A stretch of 64,000 nucleotides of DNA from Blastococcus tunisiensis (GCF_900112815.1 NZ_FOND01000002.1:88541-152540), one strand, 5' to 3'. Counted from the first letter of the stretch, positions 55,631 through 64,000 are shown. Notes: generated by a model not told the origin, from the sequence alone. A program made the numbers and translations.

Positions 55631-56389
55631 TCAGCGCAGTGGCTGGCTCGGGGGGCAGGCGTCCCGGATGATCGCCCGCACGTCGTCGGGGAGGCGGATC
55701 TGCCCGGCCGCGGAGCGGGTGATGACCTCCGCGATGTCGCGCACCTTGCGGTGGGTGTGGCTGGAGATGTGTGCCAGCAGGTCGAAGGCGACCTGGTCCC
55801 CGCAGTTGGTCAGCAGCATCAGGATGCCCTTGGCCTGCTCGATCGCGGCCCGGCTGGCCATCGCCGCCCGCATCTGCTCGACCTCCGCCTCCAGCGCGCG
55901 GGTCCGGTCGGTGGCGTTCGCGCCGTCGCAGGGGCGGCCGTCGGTGAGGTCGACGCAGATGCCCTCGACGCCGGTCACCTCGCCGGTCCGGTCCCGCTGG
56001 GGCTCGCCGACGAGGACGACGGCGCGCTCGCACCCGTCGGCGCGGATGACCCGGGTCTCCAGCGCGAAGGCCCGCCCGTCGGCGCCGGCCCGCGTGAGGG
56101 CCTCGAGCACGCGGATGCGGTCCTCCGCGTGCTGGTACCGCAGGTACTCCTCCGTGCCCGGCGGCCGGTCGCTGCAGGGCAGGCCGAACAGGGTGAACAT
56201 CTCCGGCGACCACCACCACCCGCCGCTGCGCAGGTCGTACCGGTAGCGGCCGGCGACGCGCTCGACCGGTGGGTCGCCGACCGTCGGCGCGATCCCCGGG
56301 TGCGGGACGGGATCCGCGGCGGGCTCCGTCCGGACGCCCCGCGCCGGTCGGGCGGGTACCCGTGGACGGGACATCGCCGGTGACGCCAT
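55631..56389 (-). CDS. PAS-ANTAR domain regulator
   Basis: 252 residues. A PAS fold (residues ~65-170: YRYDLRSGGWWWSPEMFTLFG; VVLVGEPQRDRTGEVTGVEG) leads by a short coiled coil into an ANTAR RNA-binding domain (MASRAAIEQAKGILMLLTNC; AFDLLAHISSHTHRKVRDIA). ANTAR proteins bind paired hexaloop RNA hairpins and antiterminate transcription. The PAS domain likely senses light, redox or a small ligand. ATG 56389 with an AGGGGGAAAG site. The 254 bp upstream of it contain no gene. Confidence 0.9.
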   Translation of the reverse strand: MASPAMSRPRVPARPARGVRTEPAADPVPHPGIAPTVGDPPVERVAGRYRYDLRSGGWWWSPEMFTLFGLPCSDRPPGTEEYLRYQHAEDRIRVLEALTRAGADGRAFALETRVIRADGCERAVVLVGEPQRDRTGEVTGVEGICVDLTDGRPCDGANATDRTRALEAEVEQMRAAMASRAAIEQAKGILMLLTNCGDQVAFDLLAHISSHTHRKVRDIAEVITRSAAGQIRLPDDVRAIIRDACPPSQPLR

Positions 56390-56643
56390 GACTTTCCCCC
56401 TAGTCAGAGGCGGCCGTTGCTCCCGGTGGCCCACGAGCCGTCCTTCGACTTCGTGGTTCCCCCGCCCCCGGAAGGGTCGGCCGCTCCGCTCCGAGGACCG
56501 TACGACGAGTGGCGACACCCCGCACGAGACGGAGGACCGGCGGGTACGGAACTGTCGAGGTCGGAACTCCCCGCCCCCGTCGCGCCGTCACCCTTCGTGC
56601 CCGCAGCGCGACCGATGGCGCATGTCGCCGCGGCCGGTCGCGA

Positions 56644-58089
56644 TCAGACGACGGTTCTCGGCCGCGCCGGGGAGCCGCCCCATGCGCCCGAGCGGACTTC
56701 GGACTGCACCCGGGCGAGCACCTCGACCGCCCGGTGCAGGTCGGCGACGGGCCGGGTGAACGGCAGCCGAAGGTGGTCGTCGAAGGAGTGCCCCGTGCCG
56801 AAGGCGCGGCCCTCCGCGAGCAGCAGCCCCGACGGAGCCGCCCCCGCGACCAGCGCGGCCGAGCCGACACCGGGCGGCAGGCGGCACCACAGGGACAGCC
56901 CACCGGCGGGGCGGTGCACCTCCCACTCCGGCAGCCGGGACCCGATGGCGTCGAGCAGCGCGTCCCGGCGCTCGCGCAGCTGGCCCCGCCGGTGCTCGAG
57001 CACCTGGTCGAGCCGGCCGAGCAGCGCCGTCGCGGCGAGCTGGTCGAGCAGGCCCACCGACAGCTGGCGGCGGAGCAGGGTGGCGCCGAGCTGGGCGGCC
57101 AGGGCCGCATCGGTGCGCAGCCAGCCGACCCGGAGCCCGCCCCAGACCGCCTTCGACAGCCCGCCGACGGTGATCGTCGCGGCGTCGGGCAGGCCGGCGG
57201 CGAACGGGGCCAGCGCCTCGCCGTCCAGGTACAGCTCGGCGGCCACCTCGTCGACGACGGAGAGCACCCCCTGCTGCCACAGGGTCGCCGCGAGGCGGCG
57301 GCGCCCGGACGCCGAGAGCCGGACGCCGGTCGGGTTGGAGAAGTCGGGGATCACGAACGCCAGCCGGGGGCTGCTCTGCCGGGTGGCCAGGTGTGCCGCG
57401 CGGACGAGTGCGTCGGGATCGGACGGGTCGACCGGCACCGGCGTGCAGCGGCCGCCGGCGGCGGCCACCATGCCGAGGATGCTGGGATAGGTCGGGTGCT
57501 CCACCAGCACGCGGTCGCCCGGCTGCAGCAGCGTCTCCAGGACCGTGGCGGTGGCGTCGCCGACCCCGGCGGTGATCACCACCTGGTCGGGCTCCGTCGG
57601 CAGGCCGCGGGCGGTGAACCGGTCGGCGACGGCGGCCCGCAGCTGCGGCAGCCCGTTCGGCGCGTAGCCGTGCCCGGACAGGTGTGCCGGCAGCGCGGCG
57701 AGGGCGTCGGCGTAGGCCGCCGACAGTCCGGGAGCCGCCTCCGGTGCCGCGTGCGCCAGGTCCAGCACCCCGGGAGCGCTGCTCGGCGGGCCCCACAGCG
57801 GGCCGGCCTGGGGCAGCTCGGCGACCGTGCCGGACCCGTGCCGCGTGCTGGCGAACCCCTCCTCCCGGAGGACCCGGTAGGCCGACGCCACCGTCACCCG
57901 GCTCAGGTCGAGCGCGGCGGCGAGCTCCCGCTCGGCGGGGAGCCGGTGGCCCGACGGCAGCGAGCCGGAGGTCACCAGGTCGCGGATGCGCCGCGCCAGC
58001 CCGGCGTAGCGGGGTGCGGGCAGGCCGGCAGCCGGCCCGATCAGCCGCGCCAGCTCCCGGGCTGTGGACTGGTTCTCGACCACTGGCAT
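56644..58089 (-). CDS. MocR/PdxR-type GntR regulator with aminotransferase domain
   Basis: 481 residues. Residues 20-90 are a GntR winged helix (LARRIRDLVTSGSLPSGHRL, LDLSRVTVASAYRVLREEGF); the rest is a type-I aminotransferase fold (HPTYPSILGMVAAAGG; PDFSNPTGVRLS; VGGLSKAVWGGLRVGW with the PLP Lys). MocR proteins sense PLP or amino compounds. ATG 58089. Candidate binding site upstream; divergent from a small membrane-protein gene. Confidence 0.9.
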   Translation of the reverse strand: MPVVENQSTARELARLIGPAAGLPAPRYAGLARRIRDLVTSGSLPSGHRLPAERELAAALDLSRVTVASAYRVLREEGFASTRHGSGTVAELPQAGPLWGPPSSAPGVLDLAHAAPEAAPGLSAAYADALAALPAHLSGHGYAPNGLPQLRAAVADRFTARGLPTEPDQVVITAGVGDATATVLETLLQPGDRVLVEHPTYPSILGMVAAAGGRCTPVPVDPSDPDALVRAAHLATRQSSPRLAFVIPDFSNPTGVRLSASGRRRLAATLWQQGVLSVVDEVAAELYLDGEALAPFAAGLPDAATITVGGLSKAVWGGLRVGWLRTDAALAAQLGATLLRRQLSVGLLDQLAATALLGRLDQVLEHRRGQLRERRDALLDAIGSRLPEWEVHRPAGGLSLWCRLPPGVGSAALVAGAAPSGLLLAEGRAFGTGHSFDDHLRLPFTRPVADLHRAVEVLARVQSEVRSGAWGGSPARPRTVV

Positions 58090-58090
58090 C

Positions 58091-58118
58091 AGGCCACCAT
58101 GCCGGAATGGACCACTTT
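58091..58118 (-). promoter_or_regulatory. Candidate MocR/PdxR operator
   Basis: On the minus strand AAAGTGGTCCA (58118-58108) resembles the AAAGTGGWCTA motif recalled for corynebacterial PdxR, with a weaker ATGGTGGCCT copy at 58100-58091. It lies between the MocR gene and its divergent neighbour. Confidence 0.35.
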
Positions 58119-58149
58119 CGGCAAGGAGGAACGGTGCCACCGTGGTGCC

Positions 58150-58485
58150 ATGACCTCAGGTGGTGTTCTCGCAGTCGTCCTCGTGCTCCTCGGTCTCGGC
58201 TACCTCTCGGTGGCCACCCTCGTGGTGACCCTCCGCGGTGGCCGGGGGCCGGGTGCGCCCCCGGCCAGCCATGCCGCGGTGGACCCGGCGGGGTTCCCCG
58301 TCCTCCCGGCGGCCCGCGGGGTGATCGAGCCCCGACGCACCGCCCGGCGCCCGGCGACGGCCCGGATCGCCGCCGCCGTCCGCGCCGCGCGGGACGGCCG
58401 CACCACCCTGCGGACGTCGTCCGGAGCCGGGCGGCGGCCGGTCCCGGGCGGAGGCCGCACCTCCGCCGGGCTGCCGCGTCCCTAG
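58150..58485 (+). CDS. Small membrane-anchored hypothetical protein
   Basis: 111 residues. One N-terminal helix (GVLAVVLVLLGLGYLSVATL), then a Pro/Arg/Ala-rich cytoplasmic tail. Divergent from the MocR gene and possibly its target. Its TAG stop is also the first part of the def -10 box (TAGGAT). Family not recognised. Confidence 0.55.
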   Translation: MTSGGVLAVVLVLLGLGYLSVATLVVTLRGGRGPGAPPASHAAVDPAGFPVLPAARGVIEPRRTARRPATARIAAAVRAARDGRTTLRTSSGAGRRPVPGGGRTSAGLPRP

Positions 58486-58488
58486 GAT
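58483..58488 (+). promoter_or_regulatory. -10 box of leaderless def transcript
   Basis: TAGGAT overlaps the stop codon of the preceding gene and ends 8 nt before the def ATG. Confidence 0.5.
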
Positions 58489-58496
58489 CGGTGCCC

Positions 58497-59054
58497 ATGC
58501 GCCTGCCCGGCCGTTACGACGGCGTCGCCCGGCCGATCGTCACCTACGGCAGCAACCCGGTCCTGCACCGGTCGTGCGCCCCGGTGACCGCGTTCGACCG
58601 CGACCTCCGCCACCTGCTGCTGGACATGTTCGCCAGCATGGAGGCGGCCGACGGCGTCGGGCTGGCGGCCAACCAGATCGGCGTCGACGCGCGCGTCTTC
58701 GTCATCGACTGCCCCGACGCCGAGGGGGAGGACGTCGTCGGCTACGCGGTCAACCCGACGCTGACCATCCTGGCGCCCGTCGGGGACGAGCCGGCCGAGG
58801 AGATCACCGAGGAGGGGTGCCTCTCGGTGCCCGGCCCGTACGCCGACCTCCCGCGCGCCTTCCGGGCCCGGGTGGACGGCGTGGACGTCAAGGGCGACCC
58901 GCTGTCGATCGAGGCGACCGGCATGGCCGCGCGGTGCCTCCAGCACGAGGTCGACCACCTGAACGGGACGGTGTACGTCGACCTGCTGCCCGAGGAGCAC
59001 CGCGAGCGGCTGCTGGCCGAGGCCGCGGGGCCGAACGGCGACCTGCCGGCCTGA
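58497..59054 (+). CDS. def: Peptide deformylase
   Basis: 185 residues. Removes the formyl group from nascent proteins. All three motifs are intact: GVGLAANQIG, EEGCLSVPG (metal Cys) and QHEVDHLNG (metal His pair and catalytic Glu). Monocistronic, with a leaderless promoter. A def paralogue elsewhere is likely, since fmt is not adjacent. Confidence 0.96.
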   Translation: MRLPGRYDGVARPIVTYGSNPVLHRSCAPVTAFDRDLRHLLLDMFASMEAADGVGLAANQIGVDARVFVIDCPDAEGEDVVGYAVNPTLTILAPVGDEPAEEITEEGCLSVPGPYADLPRAFRARVDGVDVKGDPLSIEATGMAARCLQHEVDHLNGTVYVDLLPEEHRERLLAEAAGPNGDLPA

Positions 59055-59129
59055 CCGCGGCGAAACTCCGATGACGCGCCGGCCGTCGTCGCCGATCATG
59101 GGCGCACCCCACCGGCAAGGAGATCGATC

Positions 59130-59633
59130 GTGCACGCCCTCACCGAGCAGCAGGTCCGCCGCTCGTTCGTCAACTGCTCGCAGGGCGAGGCCAAGGGGCT
59201 GACGCTGCCGAAGGACTTCGCCGACCTCGACTGGGCCGCGCTGGAGCTGCTCGGCTGGCGCGACCCGAAGGCGCCGCTGCGCGGCTACCTCGTCGTCGAC
59301 ACCGGTACCGGTGACGCGATCGCGCCGGTCGGCATCGCGGTGCGCGCCGCGGACACCCGCATGTCGGCCCGCACGGCCGCGATGTGCCTGCTCTGCCAGA
59401 CGGCGCAGTCCGGTGACGCCGTCTCGCTGTTCACCGCCCGGCGCACCGGTGCAGCCGGCCGGAACGGCAACACCGTCGGCACCTACATGTGCGCCGACCT
59501 GGGCTGCGCGCAGCGGGTCCGGACCGAGATCCCGCCGTGGCTGCAGGACCGGGACCCGGCCGAGGTCGTCGCCGGGCGCGCGGCCGAGCTGCGCGGACGG
59601 GTGGCCGGGTTCGTCGAGTCCGTCCGCCGATGA
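59130..59633 (+). CDS. FBP domain protein (EF-G-binding, treble-clef zinc finger)
   Basis: 167 residues. C-terminal treble-clef zinc finger with CLLC (residue ~87) and CADLGC (~119) supplying four Cys ligands, as in FusB/FBP proteins that bind elongation factor G on the ribosome. In actinobacteria the cellular role is not established. GTG start with AAGGAG seven bases upstream. Confidence 0.8.
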   Translation: MHALTEQQVRRSFVNCSQGEAKGLTLPKDFADLDWAALELLGWRDPKAPLRGYLVVDTGTGDAIAPVGIAVRAADTRMSARTAAMCLLCQTAQSGDAVSLFTARRTGAAGRNGNTVGTYMCADLGCAQRVRTEIPPWLQDRDPAEVVAGRAAELRGRVAGFVESVRR

Positions 59634-59672
59634 ATGTGTGAGCGCGGTCGATCGCGGGGCACCTGACCGTGC

Positions 59673-60290
59673 ATGACCGAATCGACCCCGCTCCGCGCCC
59701 TCGCCCTCGTCTGCAGCCTCAAGCCCTCGCCGGCACCGTCGAGCAGTGAGCTGCTGGCCCGCCAGATCCTCGACGAGCTCGCGAAGCACGGCGGGACGGG
59801 CGACGTGGTGCGCGTGGTGGACCACGACGTCAAGCCCGGCGTCGAGATCGACATGGGGGAGGGCGACGCCTGGCCGGCCATCCGGGAGCAGATGATGGCC
59901 GCCGACATCCTCGTCGTCGCCACGCCCACCTGGGTCGGGCACATGAGCAGCGTCGCGCAGCGGGTGCTCGAGCGTCTCGACGGCGAGCTGTCCGAGACCG
60001 ACGACTCGGGCCGGCCGCTGATCGCCGGCAAGGTCGCGGTCACCGCCGTCGTCGGCAACGAGGACGGCGCGCACAAGATCACCGCCGACCTCTTCCAGGG
60101 CCTCAACGACATCGGCTTCACGATCCCGTCGCAGGGCGGCACCTACTGGAACGACGAGGCCATGGGCGGCCGTGACTACAAGGACCTCGACGAGACGCCG
60201 GAGGCCGTCGCCTCCACCACGGCCACGCTTGCGGCGAACGCCGCGCACCTGGCCCGCGCGCTGAAGGCCGGCCCCTACCCGGGGAGCTGA
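59673..60290 (+). CDS. Flavodoxin-fold NAD(P)H-dependent FMN reductase-like protein
   Basis: 205 residues. The flavin phosphate loop is LVCSLKPSPAPSSSELLARQ, ATPTWVGHMSSVAQRVLERL is the second FMN contact and VVGNEDGAHKITADLFQGL follows. Probable NAD(P)H-dependent reductase of quinones or flavins. Its last 16 bp overlap the 3' end of the convergent MFS gene. Confidence 0.85.
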   Translation: MTESTPLRALALVCSLKPSPAPSSSELLARQILDELAKHGGTGDVVRVVDHDVKPGVEIDMGEGDAWPAIREQMMAADILVVATPTWVGHMSSVAQRVLERLDGELSETDDSGRPLIAGKVAVTAVVGNEDGAHKITADLFQGLNDIGFTIPSQGGTYWNDEAMGGRDYKDLDETPEAVASTTATLAANAAHLARALKAGPYPGS

Positions 60291-61513
60291 GCCACGGACC
60301 CGGGTCGCTCGACGGGGGCGAGCGACCCGGTGGTCCGCCGGGCGCGCAGCAGGCCGGCCACGGCCAGGAGCGCCAGGAGGACGACGACGGCGCCGTAGAC
60401 CTCGGTCGTCCGGGTGAGCCCGAATCCCTGGACGGCGGTCCCGGCCACGATCGCCGGGATGCTGAACGCCAGGTAGCCGACGACGAAGATGCTGGACAGC
60501 AGACCGGCCCGGTATCCCGGCGCCACGCCGGCGGTGATGGTGGCGACCGCGCCGAGGAACCCGGCCCCGAAGCCGAATCCGCTGGCCACGGACGCGACGA
60601 ACAGCAGCACCGCCGAGGTGGTGAACAGGGCCACCAGGGTGGCCGCGACGCCGGCCGTGAAGGTGAGGGCGCCGATCAGCATCGCCCGCTCGGGCGGCGA
60701 GGTCCGCAGGGCGAGGGACCCCACGACGCCGTTGCCCTGCATCGCCAGGATCAGCAGGCCACCGGCCAGGTGGTTGTCGATGCCGAAGACGTCCGCGAGC
60801 AGCGACGGGCCGAGCGACAGGTAGAGGCCGCCGACCGCCCAGAAGGCGACCAGGAGCGGCAGGGCGACGAGGAACGCGCGCCGGTGCGCCGCCGGCACGT
60901 GGACCTGGGGGCGCAGGGACGCGAGCGCACCGGGCAGCCGCGGCGAGCTCTCCGGCAGCAGGTAGGTGCCCAGGGCGGCGAGCAGGAAGACGACGGTCAG
61001 GACGCCGAACACCCAGTCGGTGGGCGACGGGACGAACTGGACCAGGAGACCGGCGGCCACCGCCCCGATGGACAGCCCCAGCCCGGGGGAGGCGCTGTTG
61101 AGGAACGCCCCCAGTGGCCGGTCCGGGTGCTGCAGGTCCAGCAGCGACGCCCCCAGCGTGCTGGTGAGCGCACCGGTCGCCAGGCCCTGGACCACCCGCG
61201 CGGCCAGCAGCCAGCCGACGCCGTCGGCGAACAGGAACAGCGCCATGGCGGCGGCCTCGAGCAGGAACGCGGCGACGAGCACCGGACGCCGCCCCAGGTG
61301 GTCGGACAGGCCGCCCACGACCAGCAGCGAGGCGAGCAGCGCGAAGGCGTAGATGCCGAAGACCGCCGTCAGCACGCCGGAGCCGAAGCCGAACTGCTCC
61401 TGGTAGACGCGGTACAGCGGGGACGGCACCCCGGACGCGGCGAGCATGAGCACGAGCAGGACGGCGACCGACCAGAAGGCGGCGGTCCGCGGCAGACGTC
61501 GGGATTCGGGCAC
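60275..61513 (-). CDS. Major facilitator superfamily transporter
   Basis: 412 residues with about 12 membrane helices. The loop 2-3 signature is GGLSDHLGRRPVLVAAFLLE and loop 8-9 is degenerate. Likely a drug or small-molecule exporter; substrate unknown. GTG 61513 is used because it gives the conserved N-terminus; TTG 61525 four codons earlier is possible. Divergent from the GlgC-like gene. Confidence 0.88.
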   Translation of the reverse strand: MPESRRLPRTAAFWSVAVLLVLMLAASGVPSPLYRVYQEQFGFGSGVLTAVFGIYAFALLASLLVVGGLSDHLGRRPVLVAAFLLEAAAMALFLFADGVGWLLAARVVQGLATGALTSTLGASLLDLQHPDRPLGAFLNSASPGLGLSIGAVAAGLLVQFVPSPTDWVFGVLTVVFLLAALGTYLLPESSPRLPGALASLRPQVHVPAAHRRAFLVALPLLVAFWAVGGLYLSLGPSLLADVFGIDNHLAGGLLILAMQGNGVVGSLALRTSPPERAMLIGALTFTAGVAATLVALFTTSAVLLFVASVASGFGFGAGFLGAVATITAGVAPGYRAGLLSSIFVVGYLAFSIPAIVAGTAVQGFGLTRTTEVYGAVVVLLALLAVAGLLRARRTTGSLAPVERPGSVAQLPG

Positions 61514-61605
61514 GACACGCAGCAAGCCGGCCGCCGGGCCGACGATTCCCGCCTCCGCGTGTCGCGGTGGGCGTGGCGGGCCCGCCGCGGGGTACGCAGG
61601 CGGCC

Positions 61606-62784
61606 ATGGCCCTCCCGCGCATCCTCGTCCTCGTGCTGGCCGGCGGCGCGGGCGGCCGCCTCGAACTGCTCACCGAGCAGCGCGCGAAGCCGGCCGTCCC
61701 CTTCGCGGGGGTGTACCGGCTGATCGACTTCCCGCTCAGCAACTGCCAGCACTCGACGATCGACGACGTCTGGGTCTCCGTCCAGTACCACCCGACGTCC
61801 CTGGCCCACCACCTCGCCAACGGCCGGCCGTGGGACCTGGACCGCAACTCCGGGGGGCTGCTGACGCTGCCGCCGTTCCAGGGCAGCGACCGCGGTGGCT
61901 GGGTGAGCGGCACGGCCAACCTGCTGTGGCGCCAGGCGAACCTGATCCGCGAGTTCGACGCCGACGCCCTCGTGGTCGTCAGCTCCGACGCCGTCTACAA
62001 GCTCGACTACCGGGAGGTCGTGGAGTCCCACCTCGGGTCCGGCGCCGAGGTCACGATGGTCACCACCGAGGTCGACGCCGATGACGCGTCCCGCTACGGG
62101 ATCGTCGAGGTCGACGGCGAACGCGTGACCGGCTACGCCTACAAGCCGGACGAGCCGGCCACGACCACGGCCACCAACGAGGTCTTCGTCTTCACCCCCG
62201 GCGCCACGCTCGACCGGCTCGAGGCGCTCGACGACGAGCTGGGGGAGGACGAGCTGGAGGACCTCGGCACCCACCTGCTGCCCGAGCAGACGCGGGACGG
62301 CCTGGCCCGGGCGCATCCGCTGCCGGGGTACTGGCGGGACGTCGGGACGGTGCCGGCGTACTGGCAGGCCCACCGCGACTTCCTGTCCGCCGAGCCGCCG
62401 ATCGACCTGGACGACCCGGCCTGGCCGCTGCACACCCGCGGCGGCCGGCGCAGCGCCGCCCGCGTCCTGCCGGGGGCGGTGGCCGAGGAGAGCCTCATCT
62501 CCGGGGGGACCCGCGTCGGAGGGGAGGTCCGGGGCAGCGTGCTGTCACCGGGGGTGGTGGTGGAGAAGGGCGCGACGGTCGTGGACTCGGTGCTGCTCCC
62601 CGGTGTGCGCGTGCGGGCGGGGGCTCGAGTCGTGCGTGCCGTCCTCGACGACCACGTCGAGGTGGGGGAGCGCGCGGCCGTCGGCGGGGACGGCGAGATC
62701 ACGCTGGTCGGGCGCCGGATGCAGGTCGAGGCCGGCAGCGAGGTCCCCGCCGGCGCGCGGCTGCCCGATCCCGAGCAGGACTGA
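61606..62784 (+). CDS. GlgC-like nucleotidyltransferase (glucose-1-phosphate adenylyltransferase family)
   Basis: 392 residues. Nucleotidyltransferase core with LAGGAGGRLELLTEQRAKPA, YRLIDFPLSNCQHSTIDDV and the left-handed beta-helix tail (residues ~290-380). The first motif has LELLT where true GlgC has LxPLT, and the protein is shorter, so it may be a divergent paralogue rather than the main ADP-glucose enzyme. The family makes ADP-glucose for glycogen or trehalose. No glgA or glgB is adjacent. Confidence 0.82.
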   Translation: MALPRILVLVLAGGAGGRLELLTEQRAKPAVPFAGVYRLIDFPLSNCQHSTIDDVWVSVQYHPTSLAHHLANGRPWDLDRNSGGLLTLPPFQGSDRGGWVSGTANLLWRQANLIREFDADALVVVSSDAVYKLDYREVVESHLGSGAEVTMVTTEVDADDASRYGIVEVDGERVTGYAYKPDEPATTTATNEVFVFTPGATLDRLEALDDELGEDELEDLGTHLLPEQTRDGLARAHPLPGYWRDVGTVPAYWQAHRDFLSAEPPIDLDDPAWPLHTRGGRRSAARVLPGAVAEESLISGGTRVGGEVRGSVLSPGVVVEKGATVVDSVLLPGVRVRAGARVVRAVLDDHVEVGERAAVGGDGEITLVGRRMQVEAGSEVPAGARLPDPEQD

Positions 62785-62789
62785 ACGGT

Positions 62790-63467
62790 TCAGGACGAGC
62801 GCGCGTCGAACTCCATCCAGACCCGGCGCCGGTCGCCCCGCGAGTGCACCCGCGCCATCGCCTCCACGCGGCGGCGCTGGTCCACGGTGGCGACGTGGTT
62901 CACGACCGCGACCTCGGCGTCCCGCATCGCCCGCTCCGCCGCGAACTCCGCCGGCGTGGACGGGAAGGACTCGGGCGGGCCGGCGTCGTCGGTGGCCGGG
63001 CGGGCGTACGGGCTGTCGGCCGGCAGGTTGCCGCTCACCCGGCCGTAGGCGCCCAGCAGCAGGAGGAGCAGCCCGGCGACGACGGAGAAGGCGACGTTCT
63101 CCATCTCGAAGGCCAGCACGTTGAACGACGTCCGGAGCGCGGCGAGGTTCGCCAGCGCGGAGACCAGGAACAGCGTCCCGACGACCATCATCACCGTCGA
63201 GGCCACCCGCGGGCTGCGCAGCGCGGCGACGACCAGCACCACCGCCGTGACGACGGAGACGGTCGACAGCAGGCCGTTCGAGGACATGCCGAGGATCGGG
63301 GAGCCGTCGGTGGAGAAGAAGTCCAGGCCCCCGGCGAAACCGAGCAGGCCGAACACGCCGATCACCGCGGCGACGGCGAGGGCCCCCACCCGCTGGACCC
63401 GGAAGACCCAGGGATCGCGGGACGGGCGGTCGGCGGAGGTGGAGCGGGCGGAGTGGCGCAGCTGCAT
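62790..63467 (-). CDS. DUF4383 membrane protein
   Basis: 225 residues: four helices (VAAVIGVFGLLGFAGGLDFF; LLSTVSVVTAVVLVVAALRS; VASTVMMVVGTLFLVSALAN; NVAFSVVAGLLLLLLGAYGR) typical of DUF4383, then a charged ~75-residue cytoplasmic tail. Function unknown; members are common in stress-tolerant actinobacteria. ATG 63467 with GAGGAG upstream. Confidence 0.8.
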   Translation of the reverse strand: MQLRHSARSTSADRPSRDPWVFRVQRVGALAVAAVIGVFGLLGFAGGLDFFSTDGSPILGMSSNGLLSTVSVVTAVVLVVAALRSPRVASTVMMVVGTLFLVSALANLAALRTSFNVLAFEMENVAFSVVAGLLLLLLGAYGRVSGNLPADSPYARPATDDAGPPESFPSTPAEFAAERAMRDAEVAVVNHVATVDQRRRVEAMARVHSRGDRRRVWMEFDARSS

Positions 63468-63524
63468 CGGAACTCCTCGGCAGAGCGGGTGATACTCCGT
63501 CTTCCCCCCGGGACGCCGATCCGG

Positions 63525-63947
63525 ATGCGACCCGGGAAGCGCGCGGTGCGCCCGGTGGTTGTCCCGCACGTGACGTACCAGCCCGACGAGCTCGACCTGC
63601 ACCCCGCCGACCCGCACCCCGCCGACCCGCGTCCCGTCGACCTGCATTCGGAGTTCCTGCGGGCCGACCTGCTGCTGGCGATGGGGCAGCCCGCAGCGGC
63701 CTCCCGCATCCTGCAGCGCGTCGTCGACGCCGAGCCCACCAACGAGGCGGCTCTCGAACTGCTCGCGCGGGCCTACTTCGGCTCTGCTCAGCTGGCGCGG
63801 TCCGAGGACGCCCTGACCCGGCTGGTCCACCTCGCCCCGGCCAACGGCTGGGCCCGGCGGGCGCTGGCCCGGACGCTGGAGCGGCAGAGCCGCGGGCCCG
63901 AGGCCGTGCCGCACCACCGCATGGCCGACGCGCTCGGCGCCGAGTGA
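63525..63947 (+). CDS. Tetratricopeptide-repeat protein
   Basis: 140 residues with two TPR units: FLRADLLLAMGQPAAASRIL.. and ALELLARAYFGSAQLARSED.., ending NGWARRALARTLERQSRGPE. A Pro/Asp/His-rich segment (HPADPHPADPRPVDLH) precedes them. Probably a protein-interaction module. The start is uncertain: ATG 63525 or GTG 63570 (125 residues). Its stop lies in the first unit of a 23-bp tandem repeat. Confidence 0.7.
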   Translation: MRPGKRAVRPVVVPHVTYQPDELDLHPADPHPADPRPVDLHSEFLRADLLLAMGQPAAASRILQRVVDAEPTNEAALELLARAYFGSAQLARSEDALTRLVHLAPANGWARRALARTLERQSRGPEAVPHHRMADALGAE

Positions 63948-64000
63948 GCGTGGCGCTCGGCGCCGAGTGAGCGTGGCGCTCGGCGCCGAGTGAGCGTGGC
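63931..64000 (+). repeat. 23-bp tandem repeat at the window end
   Basis: Three copies (63931, 63954, 63977; the third runs off the edge) of CGCTCGGCGCCGAGTGAGCG plus TGG, each containing the 12-bp palindrome CTCGGCGCCGAG. The first copy codes the end of the TPR gene including its stop. Confidence 0.9.

Noticed and set aside
56390..56643. Plus-strand open frame beginning near 56417 in the spacer upstream of the ANTAR gene
   Set aside because: Proline- and alanine-rich low-quality translation that runs antisense into the MocR gene; no ribosome-binding site or family match.
58482..61919. 1145-codon minus-strand open frame across def, FBP, the flavodoxin-like and GlgC genes
   Set aside because: Antisense to recognised enzymes with intact motifs; composition is that of a frame shadow.

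Overview
This is a 64 kb stretch of very GC-rich chromosome with dense coding, frequent GTG starts, 4-bp ATGA/GTGA overlaps inside operons, and many genes that begin 6-9 nt after a TAnnnT box (leaderless transcripts). Gene content (Mrp antiporter, ArsA-like ATPase pair, ANTAR regulator, DUF222/HNH gene, IdeR and LexA boxes) points to an actinobacterium. The style of its intergenic repeats is reminiscent of Geodermatophilaceae (Blastococcus, Modestobacter, Geodermatophilus), but that family assignment is inference.

Layout. 1-4 kb: end of a transglutaminase-like gene, a secreted C11 peptidase lipoprotein and an ABC-F ATPase. 4-4.2 kb: tandem hairpin repeats. 4.5-11.1 kb: complete Mrp Na+(K+)/H+ antiporter operon mrpACDEFG with B fused to A. 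11.1-14.5 kb: ECF sigma/VOC pair and leuA with a structured leader. 14.5-17 kb: HTH gene and phospholipase-D-like protein. 17-19.3 kb: lysC-asd. 19.4-21.2 kb: an IS110-family element with a long non-coding left end that may encode a bridge RNA. 21.3-23.3 kb: S9 peptidase and tRNA-Pro(CGG).

23.3-41.8 kb is a conserved actinobacterial block matching the order of M. tuberculosis Rv3667-Rv3683: metallophosphoesterase, bifunctional PBP (ponA2), two ArsA/Get3-like ATPases, DUF4177, RidA, NUDIX, Crp, Nth, TlpA thioredoxin, CoA-type NUDIX, MarP protease, epoxide hydrolase-like protein, holin-like membrane protein and Acs. whiB4 is absent, and the position usually held by a metallo-beta-lactamase gene is occupied by an IdeR-box-controlled iron-siderophore binding lipoprotein.

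41.9-47.5 kb is the most accessory-looking part: a DOPA-type dioxygenase, a frameshifted DUF222/HNH endonuclease gene with a LexA-type box, bracketed by copies of a 16-bp perfect palindrome, then an ABC transporter/XRE regulator operon. 47.5-50 kb holds siroheme/cobalamin genes (cobA/cysG with a coding minisatellite, and cobT). 50-64 kb carries small regulator and membrane genes, lipid and thioester enzymes, a PAS-ANTAR regulator, a MocR regulator, def, an EF-G-binding-type protein, an FMN reductase-like protein, an MFS transporter, a GlgC-like nucleotidyltransferase, DUF4383 and TPR proteins.

The strongest unexplained signal is the density of structured repeats. At least five families of hairpin or palindromic repeat occur, several overlap the stop codon of the upstream gene, one lies beside the IS110 insertion, and one brackets the HNH gene. 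No complete new defence system or biosynthetic cluster was recognised.
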